Shown in pieces: positions 55,490 to 64,000 of a stretch of 64,000 nt of DNA. The stretch is from Homalodisca vitripennis. Lineage: Eukaryota > Arthropoda > Insecta > Hemiptera > Cicadellidae. Where the stretch lies: assembly GCF_021130785.1 (NCBI RefSeq), contig NC_060211.1, positions 29,683,001 to 29,747,000 on the forward strand, in the 5' to 3' direction. A model generated the notes under the pieces. That model had not been told where the DNA came from and made no database searches. It saw only the letters and a list, made by a program, of their open reading frames with translations. Each line of letters opens with the position of its first letter. The stretch's first letter is position 1. The translations under genes and the position numbers were made by a program.

Positions 55490-55760
55490 AAATGCTTGTG
55501 ACGCTAAAAAGCGTTTCAAGCGAGTGTTTGACACGTTGTGCAGCTTGAAGTGAACGCCTGCCTGTGAGGGCAGATTTCGTAAACTACCGTTCTATGCTTA
55601 CCAGTTAGGTAGTATCCTCTGCCTTTGGTCTCATACGAATCAACGTCTTGGCCAGTTTTCATGGCACATTTCGACATACAGAACAGAGTTGTTTCGAAGA
55701 TGTAGACTTGGCAGAGTCAACAGCGAAGTTTTTGAAGGTTTCTCTACAATATTCTGCAAT
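55490..55760. repeat. Unclassified repeat, copy 2 of a diverged pair
   Basis: See 30780-31090. GTAAACTACCGTTCTATGCT, AGTTAGGTAGT, CCTCTGCCTTTGGTCTCATA, TTTCGACATACA and AGACTTGGCAGAGTCAACAG align in order with the first copy. Confidence 0.65.
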
Positions 55761-56032
55761 TCAAATGAGCGAATATTCGAATCGCTTGCTGCTGCAATTT
55801 GAACACTCGTCAACTAGTTGTCTGCACAGTCACCCAACAATACCACTCCATAGGTAAGGTAAATCAAGTCTGGCAATACTTGGCTAATGACCATAAAACA
55901 TAATTTCCTGAGGATAATTTGGCGCAAACGTGGTCAATGTGGTCTTCCATGTCAACCCTCGATCTAGGTGTATTCCAAGAAATTTAGTGCTGTGCTTCTT
56001 CCAGAATTGAATCTTACGTTGTAGTATTTTAC
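55761..56032. other. No feature recognised
   Basis: Ordinary AT-rich sequence. Confidence 0.5.
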
Positions 56033-56412
56033 AGCTGTATAGACCTGTGAGCCGACCATCACGAATCCATCTAATAAACTACATCAGAATTTTGTACTTT
56101 TAGGTACCTTTTTGTACAAAAAAAATAACATTTTGTACCAATCACTGAAAAAAGTTCTTGACCATTTAAAAGTCGGGTCACGGGCCTACGTTTTGGAAAA
56201 AATACTTTGTTTTAAATTAGTATAAAATACACTTACAATTTACCCGAGTCGTTATTTGACTGGTACAAAAATAAAAATTGGTGGTTCAAAATGGTACAAA
56301 ATTGGTACAAAAATATGGTGTAGTTAGTTTAATTTAGGACAAAGTTATTTTTTCAAAACGTAGACCTGTTTCTAAAACGATTCTGACGGTTGGTTCACAG
56401 GTCTGTACAGCT
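56033..56412. mobile_element. 380-bp inverted-repeat element of unknown superfamily
   Basis: The left end AGCTGTATAGACCTGTGAGC and the right end, read inverted, AGCTGTACAGACCTGTGAAC are alike over about 35 bp. Inside, CCTACGTTTTGGAAAAAATA (56189) is inverted to TATTTTTTCAAAACGTAG (56346), and TTTTGTACCAA/GGTACAAAA motifs repeat in both orientations. No ORF. A clean TSD was not found, so the superfamily is open. Confidence 0.7.
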
Positions 56413-57332
56413 CAGTCTTGTTCAGTTTATTATCTTTAGATCTTGAAGCACAAGTTACTGAAAGTGCAAGTTACGAGAAGAGAATACAAAGTGAACGTTG
56501 TCCCAGTATCCATTCACCAACAATAGTGTGGTGGTTTAGACAGTCCTGTCACAACAGCGGATATATCCAGCGCTGTGTCGGAGATAATGCCCGTGAAGCC
56601 CGGAAGCAAAGCGATGTGGTCCACGATGCTACGCTGATGGGATGGACCGGTTGTTTTTAGTTAACTAAGAGCACACGTAGGTCGCAGCTGGTGAAGGCAG
56701 AAGACGTAGGCGGAGGGTGCGAGTGTCGAGTGCGTGTGCGTGTGCGTGATATTCCCGGAGCCGTGCGTGCGTAGGCTAGTCCTGCATGTGCGTCTCCATC
56801 TATTTTTAACTCTGTTTAACTAGAATTTGTTATGGACTGTGCGTAGACCCCACTATGAAAATAAACATAGCTCATACTACAGAGGCCTGCTGCTCCTCCT
56901 GCCACACAAAACGCGGTATAATTATGGGCAGGGCGTACTCGTACACCTTCAACTTGGTTTTACTACGTAATCTGTGAGGCATCATCTACGATGATCTATT
57001 CCTCTCCTTTTCTAAAACACGATGTCAGCGTCATCGTGCAAGATTTCGTCCACTTGAATGGCTACGTTCAGAATTTCAAGCCTCTATTCCGGGGCATATC
57101 CAATATTTGAGTTTGAATGGGTCTATAAATCGAGTCTGTTTAGAAGAGACAGGAAAGTGTTTAATATTTACATCTTTTTTACTGTTTAAGCATCAAAGTT
57201 ACTGAATGCTGTTGAATTTGGACCTAAATTTAAAAATTAAAGTGATCAACTAAATAAGTGTCATTTAGCTACTTAGTAAAGCACATGGATGTATGTTCCC
57301 GTCTATTATATTGCGACAAACAAGGAAACCGA
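56413..57332. other. No gene recognised; moderately GC-rich
   Basis: 56500-56780 is GC-richer with GTGCGTGTGCGTGTGCGTG at about 56728. An 80-codon ORF (56418-56660) is unrecognised. Confidence 0.4.
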
Positions 57333-57343
57333 TTGCTAAATTT

Positions 57344-57686
57344 ATTGTTTGAAGTTTGTTTTTGACGATGGAATGATTGTGAAGGAAACTAAGATTTTTT
57401 TCCGGACATTTGCCATCGTTCAGTGATACAACAAAATCAGTAACACTACGATTCGAGATCTGCAATCTGATCTCTTCTTCAGGTAAATAACTAACCTAAC
57501 ACATAATTGCAAACTAGGTTAATATAAACACATCATACCGGAGCGTTGTGACTCACGCGTTTTCAATTATGTGTTAGGTTAGTTATTTACCCGAGGAAGA
57601 GATCAGATTGCAGATATCTAAACGTAGTGTTGCTGATGTTTTTGTATCACTGAACGATGGCAAATGTCCGGAAAATCCTGTTTTCT
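57344..57686 (-). mobile_element. Foldback element, reverse orientation, with probable TSD
   Basis: Here the longer outer segment is on the left (TTTGAAGTTTG, TTTTTGACGATGGAATGATT), then GTGAAGGAAACTAAGATTTT, the landmark arms, and GGAAAATCCTGTTTTCTTTG at the right. Flanks TTGCTAAATTTA (from 57333) and TTGCCAATTTA (from 57688) are alike, consistent with a decayed ~11-bp TSD. The centre is short, so the copy is nearly all arm. Confidence 0.82.
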
Positions 57687-57699
57687 TTGCCAATTTACC

Positions 57700-58230
57700 T
57701 TCCCTAACATATATGAGTGGGTTCGCCTAAGAATCGGGGTTATGACGAAGAAGCTGAGGGTCCCTTTGTTGCACTGGAGTCTATAAGGTCTGCGCTTGCT
57801 GAGATTTTACTGAACAGCAGCCGTAAGAAGGGACAGTGGACACTATCTCAGTAATAGCACCTTGGAAGAAGAGGAGGTTCCTGTTGCAGCCTCTACCATT
57901 CAGAGCGAGCAGAGGAGGTTCTCCCTCAAGTTTAGGCTTGCTAAACCCTCTAACACAATGGGATTTCCACTTACTCCAACAATCGTCTTCTGCAGAAACT
58001 AAACTTATCGATCACGTTATCCCTTTATCTAATCTTCACGCAAGCAATAACTTCGCCGCTGAGAGAGTTTGGAATAGATATTCCGAAGTTGGAACGGTTT
58101 TGTTAATTTCGACGCAGGAGCATTTGATGCTAGAGCGTACTCCTGCTTCTATCCAATTACAAAATGAATCTCAGCAGATTCAGTTGTTCTTATATCATGT
58201 TTATATAATAAGTAAAAAGAGGTACTAACT
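57700..58230 (+). other. ORF-rich segment, unidentified
   Basis: A frame reading NRGYDEEAEGPFVALESIRS then ALAEILLNSSRKKGQWTLSQ and a stop is followed in another frame by a 130-codon open stretch (57836-58228) with PWKKRRFLLQPLPFRASRGG and AAERVWNRYSEVGTVLLIST. It looks like one decayed coding sequence with a shift near 57835, but no family is recognised and chance cannot be excluded. Confidence 0.3.
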
Positions 58231-59576
58231 GAATAATTACTGAATCATCAGGTCTACTTCCGAATCGCATTGTATTTTTGTCCTGGTTTTGCGTTGAATG
58301 ACAGTAAGCAATAAATATCTATAATTCACAATAATTTGTGATGTCATTGTTTGATTTTAAACCCTTCAGTTTATTAATATTAAATTGTTACTGCAAGTTT
58401 TTTCGATCCCACTAATTTCTGAAAACGCCCCTGCTCTGTATTGTCGAAGCCCTTTATCATTTTTCTATCGGTTGGTAGTCAATTTGTAAGTTACCGCACA
58501 GTAAACCTAGAAAGTAGTATAACTTTGATATAAAACTCCGTAACTTTGATGCAAATTTGCAATACCTAAGTCCAGAAATATACAGAGCTTTGTAATAGTA
58601 AGAAAGGTTTTCCCGATAGAGTAATTAAAGTTTAGAGCCATGTAGGCGCAGCGTGTTCAAGGACGAATGAACGTACCCCCTGGTCTGCCTACTCATGTGA
58701 TATTACAGAGACAAAGACCTGGTCCATTATCGATAAAACCACCCTCTCTACATGAGTACACGCCACCCTCTATAGAATCATAGACCTAGGGTCTGTGTGG
58801 ACCCTGATACTTCTATAGTTTTGGCAGTGGGCTTTGGGAACTAGAAATGAAAGGATTGCCACCTCAATAATTATGTGTAATATGGACCCCTCGTCTTAAC
58901 TGAGCGAGGAAGGGGTGATTGTGGTACTTCATATAAGCGCGGTTTCCATTATAGGATTCTATGCTACCTTCTGATAGTTCCATCATCTGAAGCTTCGCCA
59001 ATCCCAGCCAGTGGTGTATTTAGAAAAGCTTTGGAGGGGCAAGCACCCCCCCCCCCCAATATATAACATAAAATCCTCTGAAAATATTACATACTTTTGC
59101 TGATATCTTAACCAATGTCAATGACAGCTGTGGTTCCTGAAGGATTATAAACTATCGTCGATCCAAGTGCTCTGACGTAAAACATCTAAAAAAGTATTTA
59201 GTGTAGACCTACGCCATAGTTTATGGTAGGTTGTAGAGGGTTCCAGCGTCCATTAGTATAAGTATTAAATAAAATAGTACGTTTTATAAATTTTTAACTT
59301 TGAAAACTCACACATAATCATAAACAATGATTAATGATTGAGCAGTGATGGTTTTACATTAATTGTTTCTATCTAATTCCTGACGTTGTTCCGATCAGTT
59401 CAAAGACGCTGAGTGGTGGGTTCGCGTCTTATATAATTTTGCTAATCGGAATTTGTATTTGAGTTAATTATTCTGACTACACATTTCAATATTTGACCAG
59501 AACCCTTTTCCTTTCAATTTTATTATAGTCTTGTTAATACCTTCACTGCGACTACGTCATGTACTGACTTTAGGGC
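58231..59576. other. No gene; solitary MITE-like end
   Basis: CAGTGGTGTATTTAG at 59009 followed by GGAGGGGCAAGCACCCCCCC resembles the left end of hAT-type MITEs, but no right end was found. A GC-richer patch lies at 58640-58800. Confidence 0.4.
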
Positions 59577-59840
59577 CAAGAACGTATCCAGGAAAAACTT
59601 TGGGGGGGGGGGGGCCCAGACAACTGATATTTTCCCGTAGTTGACAGAGAGTAAGGCCTCATTTTGTTCCTTAAAAAGTTCTTTACCCGTATCTATGTTG
59701 AGAACGATCTTTCAGCAGTACATGTCAGTAATACTGAATTATTTAAATAATAATAATCGTTTAGTAAAAAAGTAATTGAAAATTTGAGGGGTTGTCCGGA
59801 CCCCTTGAACCCCCCTGACCGGACCCCTGGAACGTCTCTG
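59577..59840 (-). mobile_element. hAT-like MITE, reverse orientation, with 8-bp TSD
   Basis: CAAGAACGTATCCAGGAAAA at the left, then CAACTGATATTTTCCCGTAG, GAGAACGATCTTTCAGCAGT, TTATTTAAATAATAATAATC and GGACCCCTTGAACCC. A repeated GACCGGACCCCTGGAACGTC end finishes at 59840. Flanks TTTAGGGC (59569-59576) and TTTAGGTC (59841-59848) match at 7 of 8. The apparent 184-codon minus-strand ORF crossing it (59693-60247) is stitched from MITE and flank. Confidence 0.88.
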
Positions 59841-60210
59841 TTTAGGTCACCGGAGTAGTATTGAATTAAACTACTATCTCCACTGCAGTCAGTGAATACT
59901 AAGATGAAAGAAGCTATTGAATAATATTCCCTGGAATCTTCTATTCTCATTTGCGTCGAAAACGTTGCGATAAGTACTTTTATAAGCGAATTGGTAACTA
60001 AATTCAAGAGTAGCTTTATCAGATCTGGGAGTAAAAAGAAATTTTTATTGCTGCGTATATAATGTTCACTAAAAAAGCTCGTTGGAAAATATAAAATCGT
60101 TATTGTCCCCACGTGAATTAACGTTATCGACCAACGATCTCCAGTGGTAATTTGGGCCGGTGTCAGGGGGGTGGTCGGAGGGGGGTGACGCGGCAGTGGG
60201 CAGGTGAGAG
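59841..60210. other. Flank leading into GC-rich segment
   Basis: AT-rich to about 60150, then increasingly G-rich. Confidence 0.4.
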
Positions 60211-60303
60211 GGGGGGCGGGCACGCGTGAGACTGTGACGTCACCCACAATGGGTTACCTGGACCGTGGCATGGACGTGTCGCTCTCCCTTCCATTCCCGT
60301 CGG
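60211..60303 (+). promoter_or_regulatory. GC box, CRE palindrome and candidate first coding exon
   Basis: GGGGGGCGGG (60211-60220, Sp-type GC box) and TGACGTCA (60235-60242, CREB/ATF site) lie just upstream of CACAATGG (ATG at 60249). The frame reads MGYLDRGMDVSLSLPFPS and then meets GG|GTAATT at 60304, a usable splice donor in phase 1; without splicing a stop follows at once. A compact promoter plus short first exon is plausible. The peptide is not one I recognise, and the G-rich context could produce the motifs by chance. Confidence 0.35.
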
Positions 60304-61374
60304 GTAATTGACTTTTCATTAGATCGATATCCGGCCGTTTTTCAGCTGTCCATTGTCTCCTCGGCCTCCGAGATTGAGTTTCAGTTGGGTTTTGTAGGAA
60401 AAATGAAACCCTCTGAAATTAAAATTCCTAGTAACTTGCTGCATCCCCAAGTCGTCATACCGGGCTTGAAATTCTGAATCTGAGATGATTTTTCCTCAAG
60501 GGACATCGATAAAATTTGATTTGTTGGCCTGCAACCTACGGTTCTTGTAGGTTTATACAAAACAATTACACTTAGTAGCAAGAAATCAAAAGAGGATGTT
60601 GTCCAAGTTAATAGGATTAAACTTTGCAAAATATACTCACTACATGCTCTTGATGCAGAAGATAACTCACCTACTCTGGAGCTCAGGTGATTTGGTGATG
60701 GATTACGTTACTCTTACGTTCTGTACGTTCTCTGACTGTACGTTCCTAGACAGTACAGACGCTACTCCACAAGTTTGGTAAGTCAGTAGGAATAATACCT
60801 CGGAATCAATCTGACCTTGATCAACCTGAGAATTGAGAGTCGGCTGTTTCAGTCAACCATACAATCAAACCAAGACGTGTGGTTACGATCATATGTTAAA
60901 CTAAAGGTCCTTAATTTCTGTAAGTTACTGGACTACTGATAAATTATCCTTCTAAGGACCAAACGATCTGAGATATATATGATAAATACAGGAAATAGTG
61001 TCCACTCACCTATCTGTACTCATTTCATCTCGTATTCACTTATGACTTTTGATCCCTTTTCAACTTTCTGAGTTTTAATAGATTATATAAAGTTATATTA
61101 TTTTGTTTTTAAACCGCTCTGAACATTCACTACTTTGGGATGTCAGACAGGGAAACGCTATTATGACATTACGGAAAAAATAATAAAATGATGTGGTATG
61201 TGATGAAACGTGATGTGTTTTGATAGTAATTCCTTACTTACCTCTCTGTACATTGTTATAATCAATGACAGTTACTTAATTTGACCAGAGAGTAACTTAA
61301 TTCGTTCCGGGGAGAGGTGATTCCGGGAATTAAGAAAGTAAGGTGCAGTTTCTTAATTTGGTGAGCCCACGAAC
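60304..61374. other. No gene recognised
   Basis: Contains AACTTTGCAAAATATACTCA-type AT-rich DNA and a small TACGTTC triple repeat at 60716-60745. Nothing else supported. Confidence 0.45.
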
Positions 61375-61629
61375 CAAGAACAGCATCGTGAAATGTGTCC
61401 AGGGGGTCCGGACCCCCCCCCCACAATTTATCGATTACTTTTTTTAGTAAATGACCACTATTATTTAAGTAATTCAGTATTACTGACATATACTGTTGAA
61501 AGATCGTTCTCAACAATGAAATGGGTTAAGAAACTTTTTAAGGAATAAAATTGGGCCTTACTCTTTGTCCACTACGGGAAAATATCAGTTGTATGGATCC
61601 CCCCAATTTTTGTCCTGGCTACGTTCTTG
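61375..61629 (+). mobile_element. hAT-like MITE family copy with damaged left end
   Basis: The left end CAAGAACAGCATCG lacks the family GTAGCCAG core; the body from GGGGGTCCGGACCCCCCC onward and the right end GTCCTGGCTACGTTCTTG (to 61629) match well. No TSD was seen, so one end may have been rearranged. Confidence 0.8.
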
Positions 61630-62399
61630 TTTGGTTGCATAAAACCCCCAAAGGGAGTTGAACCCCCAAAAGACATCCTAAACATCATTACATCTTCTAA
61701 CATCATTAGGATTAATGAACTCTTCTACAGAAATCTTTTAGAATCGTATCTGAAAATAATCAAATGTTCGTATGTACATTACATTGCATTTTCTTTCGTT
61801 CAGTGTCTGTCTGTGTACTTCAAAATGTTATATATTATCTCCTGTATGGATTACCAATAAATGACTTCACTGGTTTCAAAATTATGTTCATTTACAATTT
61901 GTACATTAATTTTTGTCAAGGCCTACATAACCAATAAAAAGGTTGGCATAACAAGTAACATTCAAACAACAAAATTAGTTTATTAGACTTTGCATTTATA
62001 AAACCCCATTTTATTATTTGATCAACCAGGAGTTTTATATAAAGTACATTAATTGTGTTAAAGCGATCAATAAAGATTAATGTAAATAAGAAACAACGGT
62101 CAGTTATTTGCTATTCAATATTAAGGAACGAAGTACTTTCTCTGAGAACAATCTTTCTAATTCTCATAATGTATTTGATGTTATGCAGACCTTTGTAAAG
62201 GTTGAAGCTAATTTTGCATAACAGCTACCATTTTAAACCAATGGAAATATTGTTTTGTTTTATAAGTTGACAATTATTAGATACCGTATAGTTTTCTTAA
62301 TTGATTGTACATTTGAAAGAGTAGGAGAATGAAATTGTAAGTAAAACACAAGCTTACACTTTAAGAAATTCGTTTTATATTGGTTACTTAGATTGACGA
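61630..62399. other. No gene recognised
   Basis: AT-rich. A 77-codon ORF at 61627-61860 starts within the MITE and is unrecognised. Confidence 0.5.
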
Positions 62400-63043
62400 G
62401 AGCAAAATACTATGCTCATGCAGGTTGTGTAGACTTCGAAAACAAACTGTATATCTACGGACGTGTTTGTATACGTATCACGCATTTTTCGAAAGCCACC
62501 TCCGTTATGGAATAGCAGTCTGGGGTGCTTTTTCAGGTGGCAATCTTCACAGAGTTCTGGTAATGCAGAAAAAAGCAATAAAGTTAATGGCTGGAATAGG
62601 ACCCAGAGAAAGCTGCAGAAACATTTTCAAAAACTGGGAAATATTGACAATAACATCCATTTACATCCTAGAAACCATACTTTACTGCATAAGTAAAGAT
62701 CCTCCAAAACAAAGAGATCTACACTGCCATTGCACTAAACAAGCAGGGGATTACACTCTACAAGTCCATAGAACAGCATTGTTCGAGAAAAACTATCATA
62801 CGCTGGAATGAAACTCTTCAACAAGCTACCAGATCATCTGAAAGACGACCCAAGAGCTATAAAGAGAAACCTACAATGTTGGCTGCAAGACCACGCATAC
62901 TACACACTCGATGAGTTCTTTTCATGGAAATGATGAATCTTAATTAATCCTCTCATTTAATAATAGAATTCACTTGTAAAAACTGTTTGACTCTGTAAAA
63001 TGTCTTGATGATATTGTTAATAAAGCATACTGTCTATTGTCTT
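62400..63043 (+). pseudogene. 5'-truncated LINE: RT C-terminus and 3' end
   Basis: From 62425: LRKQTVYLRTCLYTYHAFFE, SHLRYGIAVWGAFSGGNLHR, VLVMQKKAIKLMAGIGPRES, CRNIFKNWEILTITSIYILE. This is a reverse-transcriptase tail of the Jockey/CR1 assemblage, parallel to the tail of the 10-15-kb element but clearly a different family. A frameshift near 62800 continues in another frame as SYAGMKLFNKLPDHLKDDPR then AIKRNLQCWLQDHAYYTLDE, with the stop at 62931. AATAAA at 63019 marks the 3' end. Confidence 0.85.
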
Positions 63044-63492
63044 TTTTGTTCTCGTCGTGCAGTCCCAGCAATAAGCGCCAGCCATAACCAGTAGCACCTA
63101 ACCAGAACCTTAAAATTTCAAGAACCCCTAGTGAAGTCTATTCCTAAAGACAAATTAAAGGGAGAAACGGTTGGAAGCTGCACTCCATTAACCGCACTAG
63201 TTAACACCCAGTGGGCTAAGTAACATGAAATATGCGGCTCAGGGCGAAGGGTGCCCCGTGACGGAGGGGAGAGGGGAAGGAACAGAAAGTTATTTAGGTC
63301 CCCTGTTCAGAGGTAAATAAATCACAGAGGCCGCGCCACGCAGTCTGCTGAGGGCTGATCACAAAGGATAAGGCGGTGACTTCCTTGTGAAGCCTTCTTT
63401 CTTCTTATATTTGTCCCTCGGAGGCTGCACTAGGGGGAAGGGGATTTAGGTTTAGATCATATCTCTACATCATCCTTCACAATATGTGTAGC
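63044..63492. other. No gene; GC-richer patch
   Basis: 63225-63440 is GC-rich (GCCCCGTGACGGAGGGGAGA, GGCCGCGCCACGCAG). Possibly regulatory or a conserved non-coding element; no coding recognised. Confidence 0.4.
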
Positions 63493-63503
63493 CACTACAA
63501 TTT

Positions 63504-63857
63504 CTTTGTTTGAAGTTCATTTTTGACGATGGAAGGAATGTGAAAGAAACAGGATTTTTCCGGACATTTGCCATCGTTCAGTGATACAAAAAATCAGCAA
63601 CACTACGTTTCGAGATCTGCAATCTGATCTCTTCTTCAGGTAAATAACTAACCTAATACATAATTACAAACTTTATATTAGGTTTCTTACACTTTATGTT
63701 TGTAATGTATGAGTGAGTTGTAAATAACCGTTTGTAATTATGTATTGCGTTAGTTATTTACCTGAAGAAGAGATCAGATTGCAGATCTCGAAACGTAGTG
63801 TTACTAATTTTTTGTTTCACTGAACGATGGAAAATGTCTGGAAAATCCTGTTTCCTT
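63504..63857 (-). mobile_element. Foldback element, reverse orientation, with 11-bp TSD
   Basis: The longer outer segment is on the left (CTTTGTTTGAAGTTC, TTTTTGACGATGGAAGG), followed by GAAACAGGATTTTTCCGGAC and the landmark arms; the right arm ends ATCCTGTTTCCTT. Flanks CACTACAATTT (63493-63503) and CACTACGATTT (63858-63868) match at 10 of 11. Confidence 0.9.
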
Positions 63858-64000
63858 CACTACGATTTGATAATATTATTCTTGAAATTACCTTTTACAT
63901 AACGTTATGTATGTGTGCCGCTTAAAAAATTCCTGAGCGGACTAATAACCTTTTATTGGCTTATCCTGCAAAATAGTCCTTAACTAAGTTAGTTAATGAA

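Noticed and set aside
59693..60247. 184-codon minus-strand ORF, the second-longest outside the LINE frames
   Set aside because: It combines translated hAT-like MITE sequence with a C-rich stretch opposite the GC-box region; no domain, and the MITE boundary with its TSD runs through it.

Overview
This is AT-rich eukaryotic DNA, almost certainly from an arthropod and probably an insect. Evidence: an interstitial (TTAGG)n tract of the common insect telomere type near 24.2 kb, several decayed non-LTR retrotransposons of the Jockey/CR1 and I/R1 types, a 5S-rRNA-derived SINE, and many MITEs. A hemipteran source is possible but is only an impression. I found no intact multi-exon host gene. The window looks like intergenic or very long intronic DNA built mostly from transposon remains and tandem repeats.

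Layout. 0-9 kb: a 79-bp minisatellite inside a ~540-bp higher-order duplication with two (TA)n(GA)n blocks; a LINE tail (3.4-4.0 kb); a five-copy ~198-bp tandem array (4.77-5.77 kb); a 464-bp hAT-type MITE with an 8-bp target-site duplication (TSD). 9-15.7 kb: the most informative feature, a frameshifted LINE of at least 5.3 kb. Its reading frames encode, in order, a coiled coil, a Ulp1/C48-like cysteine protease with His, Asp, Gln and Cys all recognisable, an SGNH esterase, an APE endonuclease and a reverse transcriptase ending in an AATAAA and a (TTTGA)n tail. It may have inserted into an older foldback element. 15.7-34 kb: MITEs, a 59-bp-arm palindrome, the TTAGG tract, a LINE remnant beside a MITE with a perfect 8-bp TSD, a long (TA)n tract and a GC-rich island resembling a promoter or first exon. 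34-39 kb: a 13-copy 143-bp satellite, a 157-bp duplication and a 5S-derived SINE. 39-64 kb: more LINE fragments (41.2, 54.0 and 62.4 kb), foldback elements (48.7, 51.4, 57.3 and 63.5 kb), an inverted-repeat element at 56.0 kb, and a GC-box/CRE/ATG cluster at 60.2 kb that could be a host promoter with a short first coding exon.

How the parts relate. Two non-autonomous DNA-transposon families dominate. One is a hAT-like MITE (termini CAAGNACGTAGCCAG, 8-bp TSDs) and the other a long-inverted-repeat foldback family whose copies are flanked by ~10-11-bp direct repeats, which points to MULE/Foldback-type transposition. No transposase for either was seen here, so their enzymes must lie elsewhere. 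All calls were made by reading the sequence; no database search was possible.
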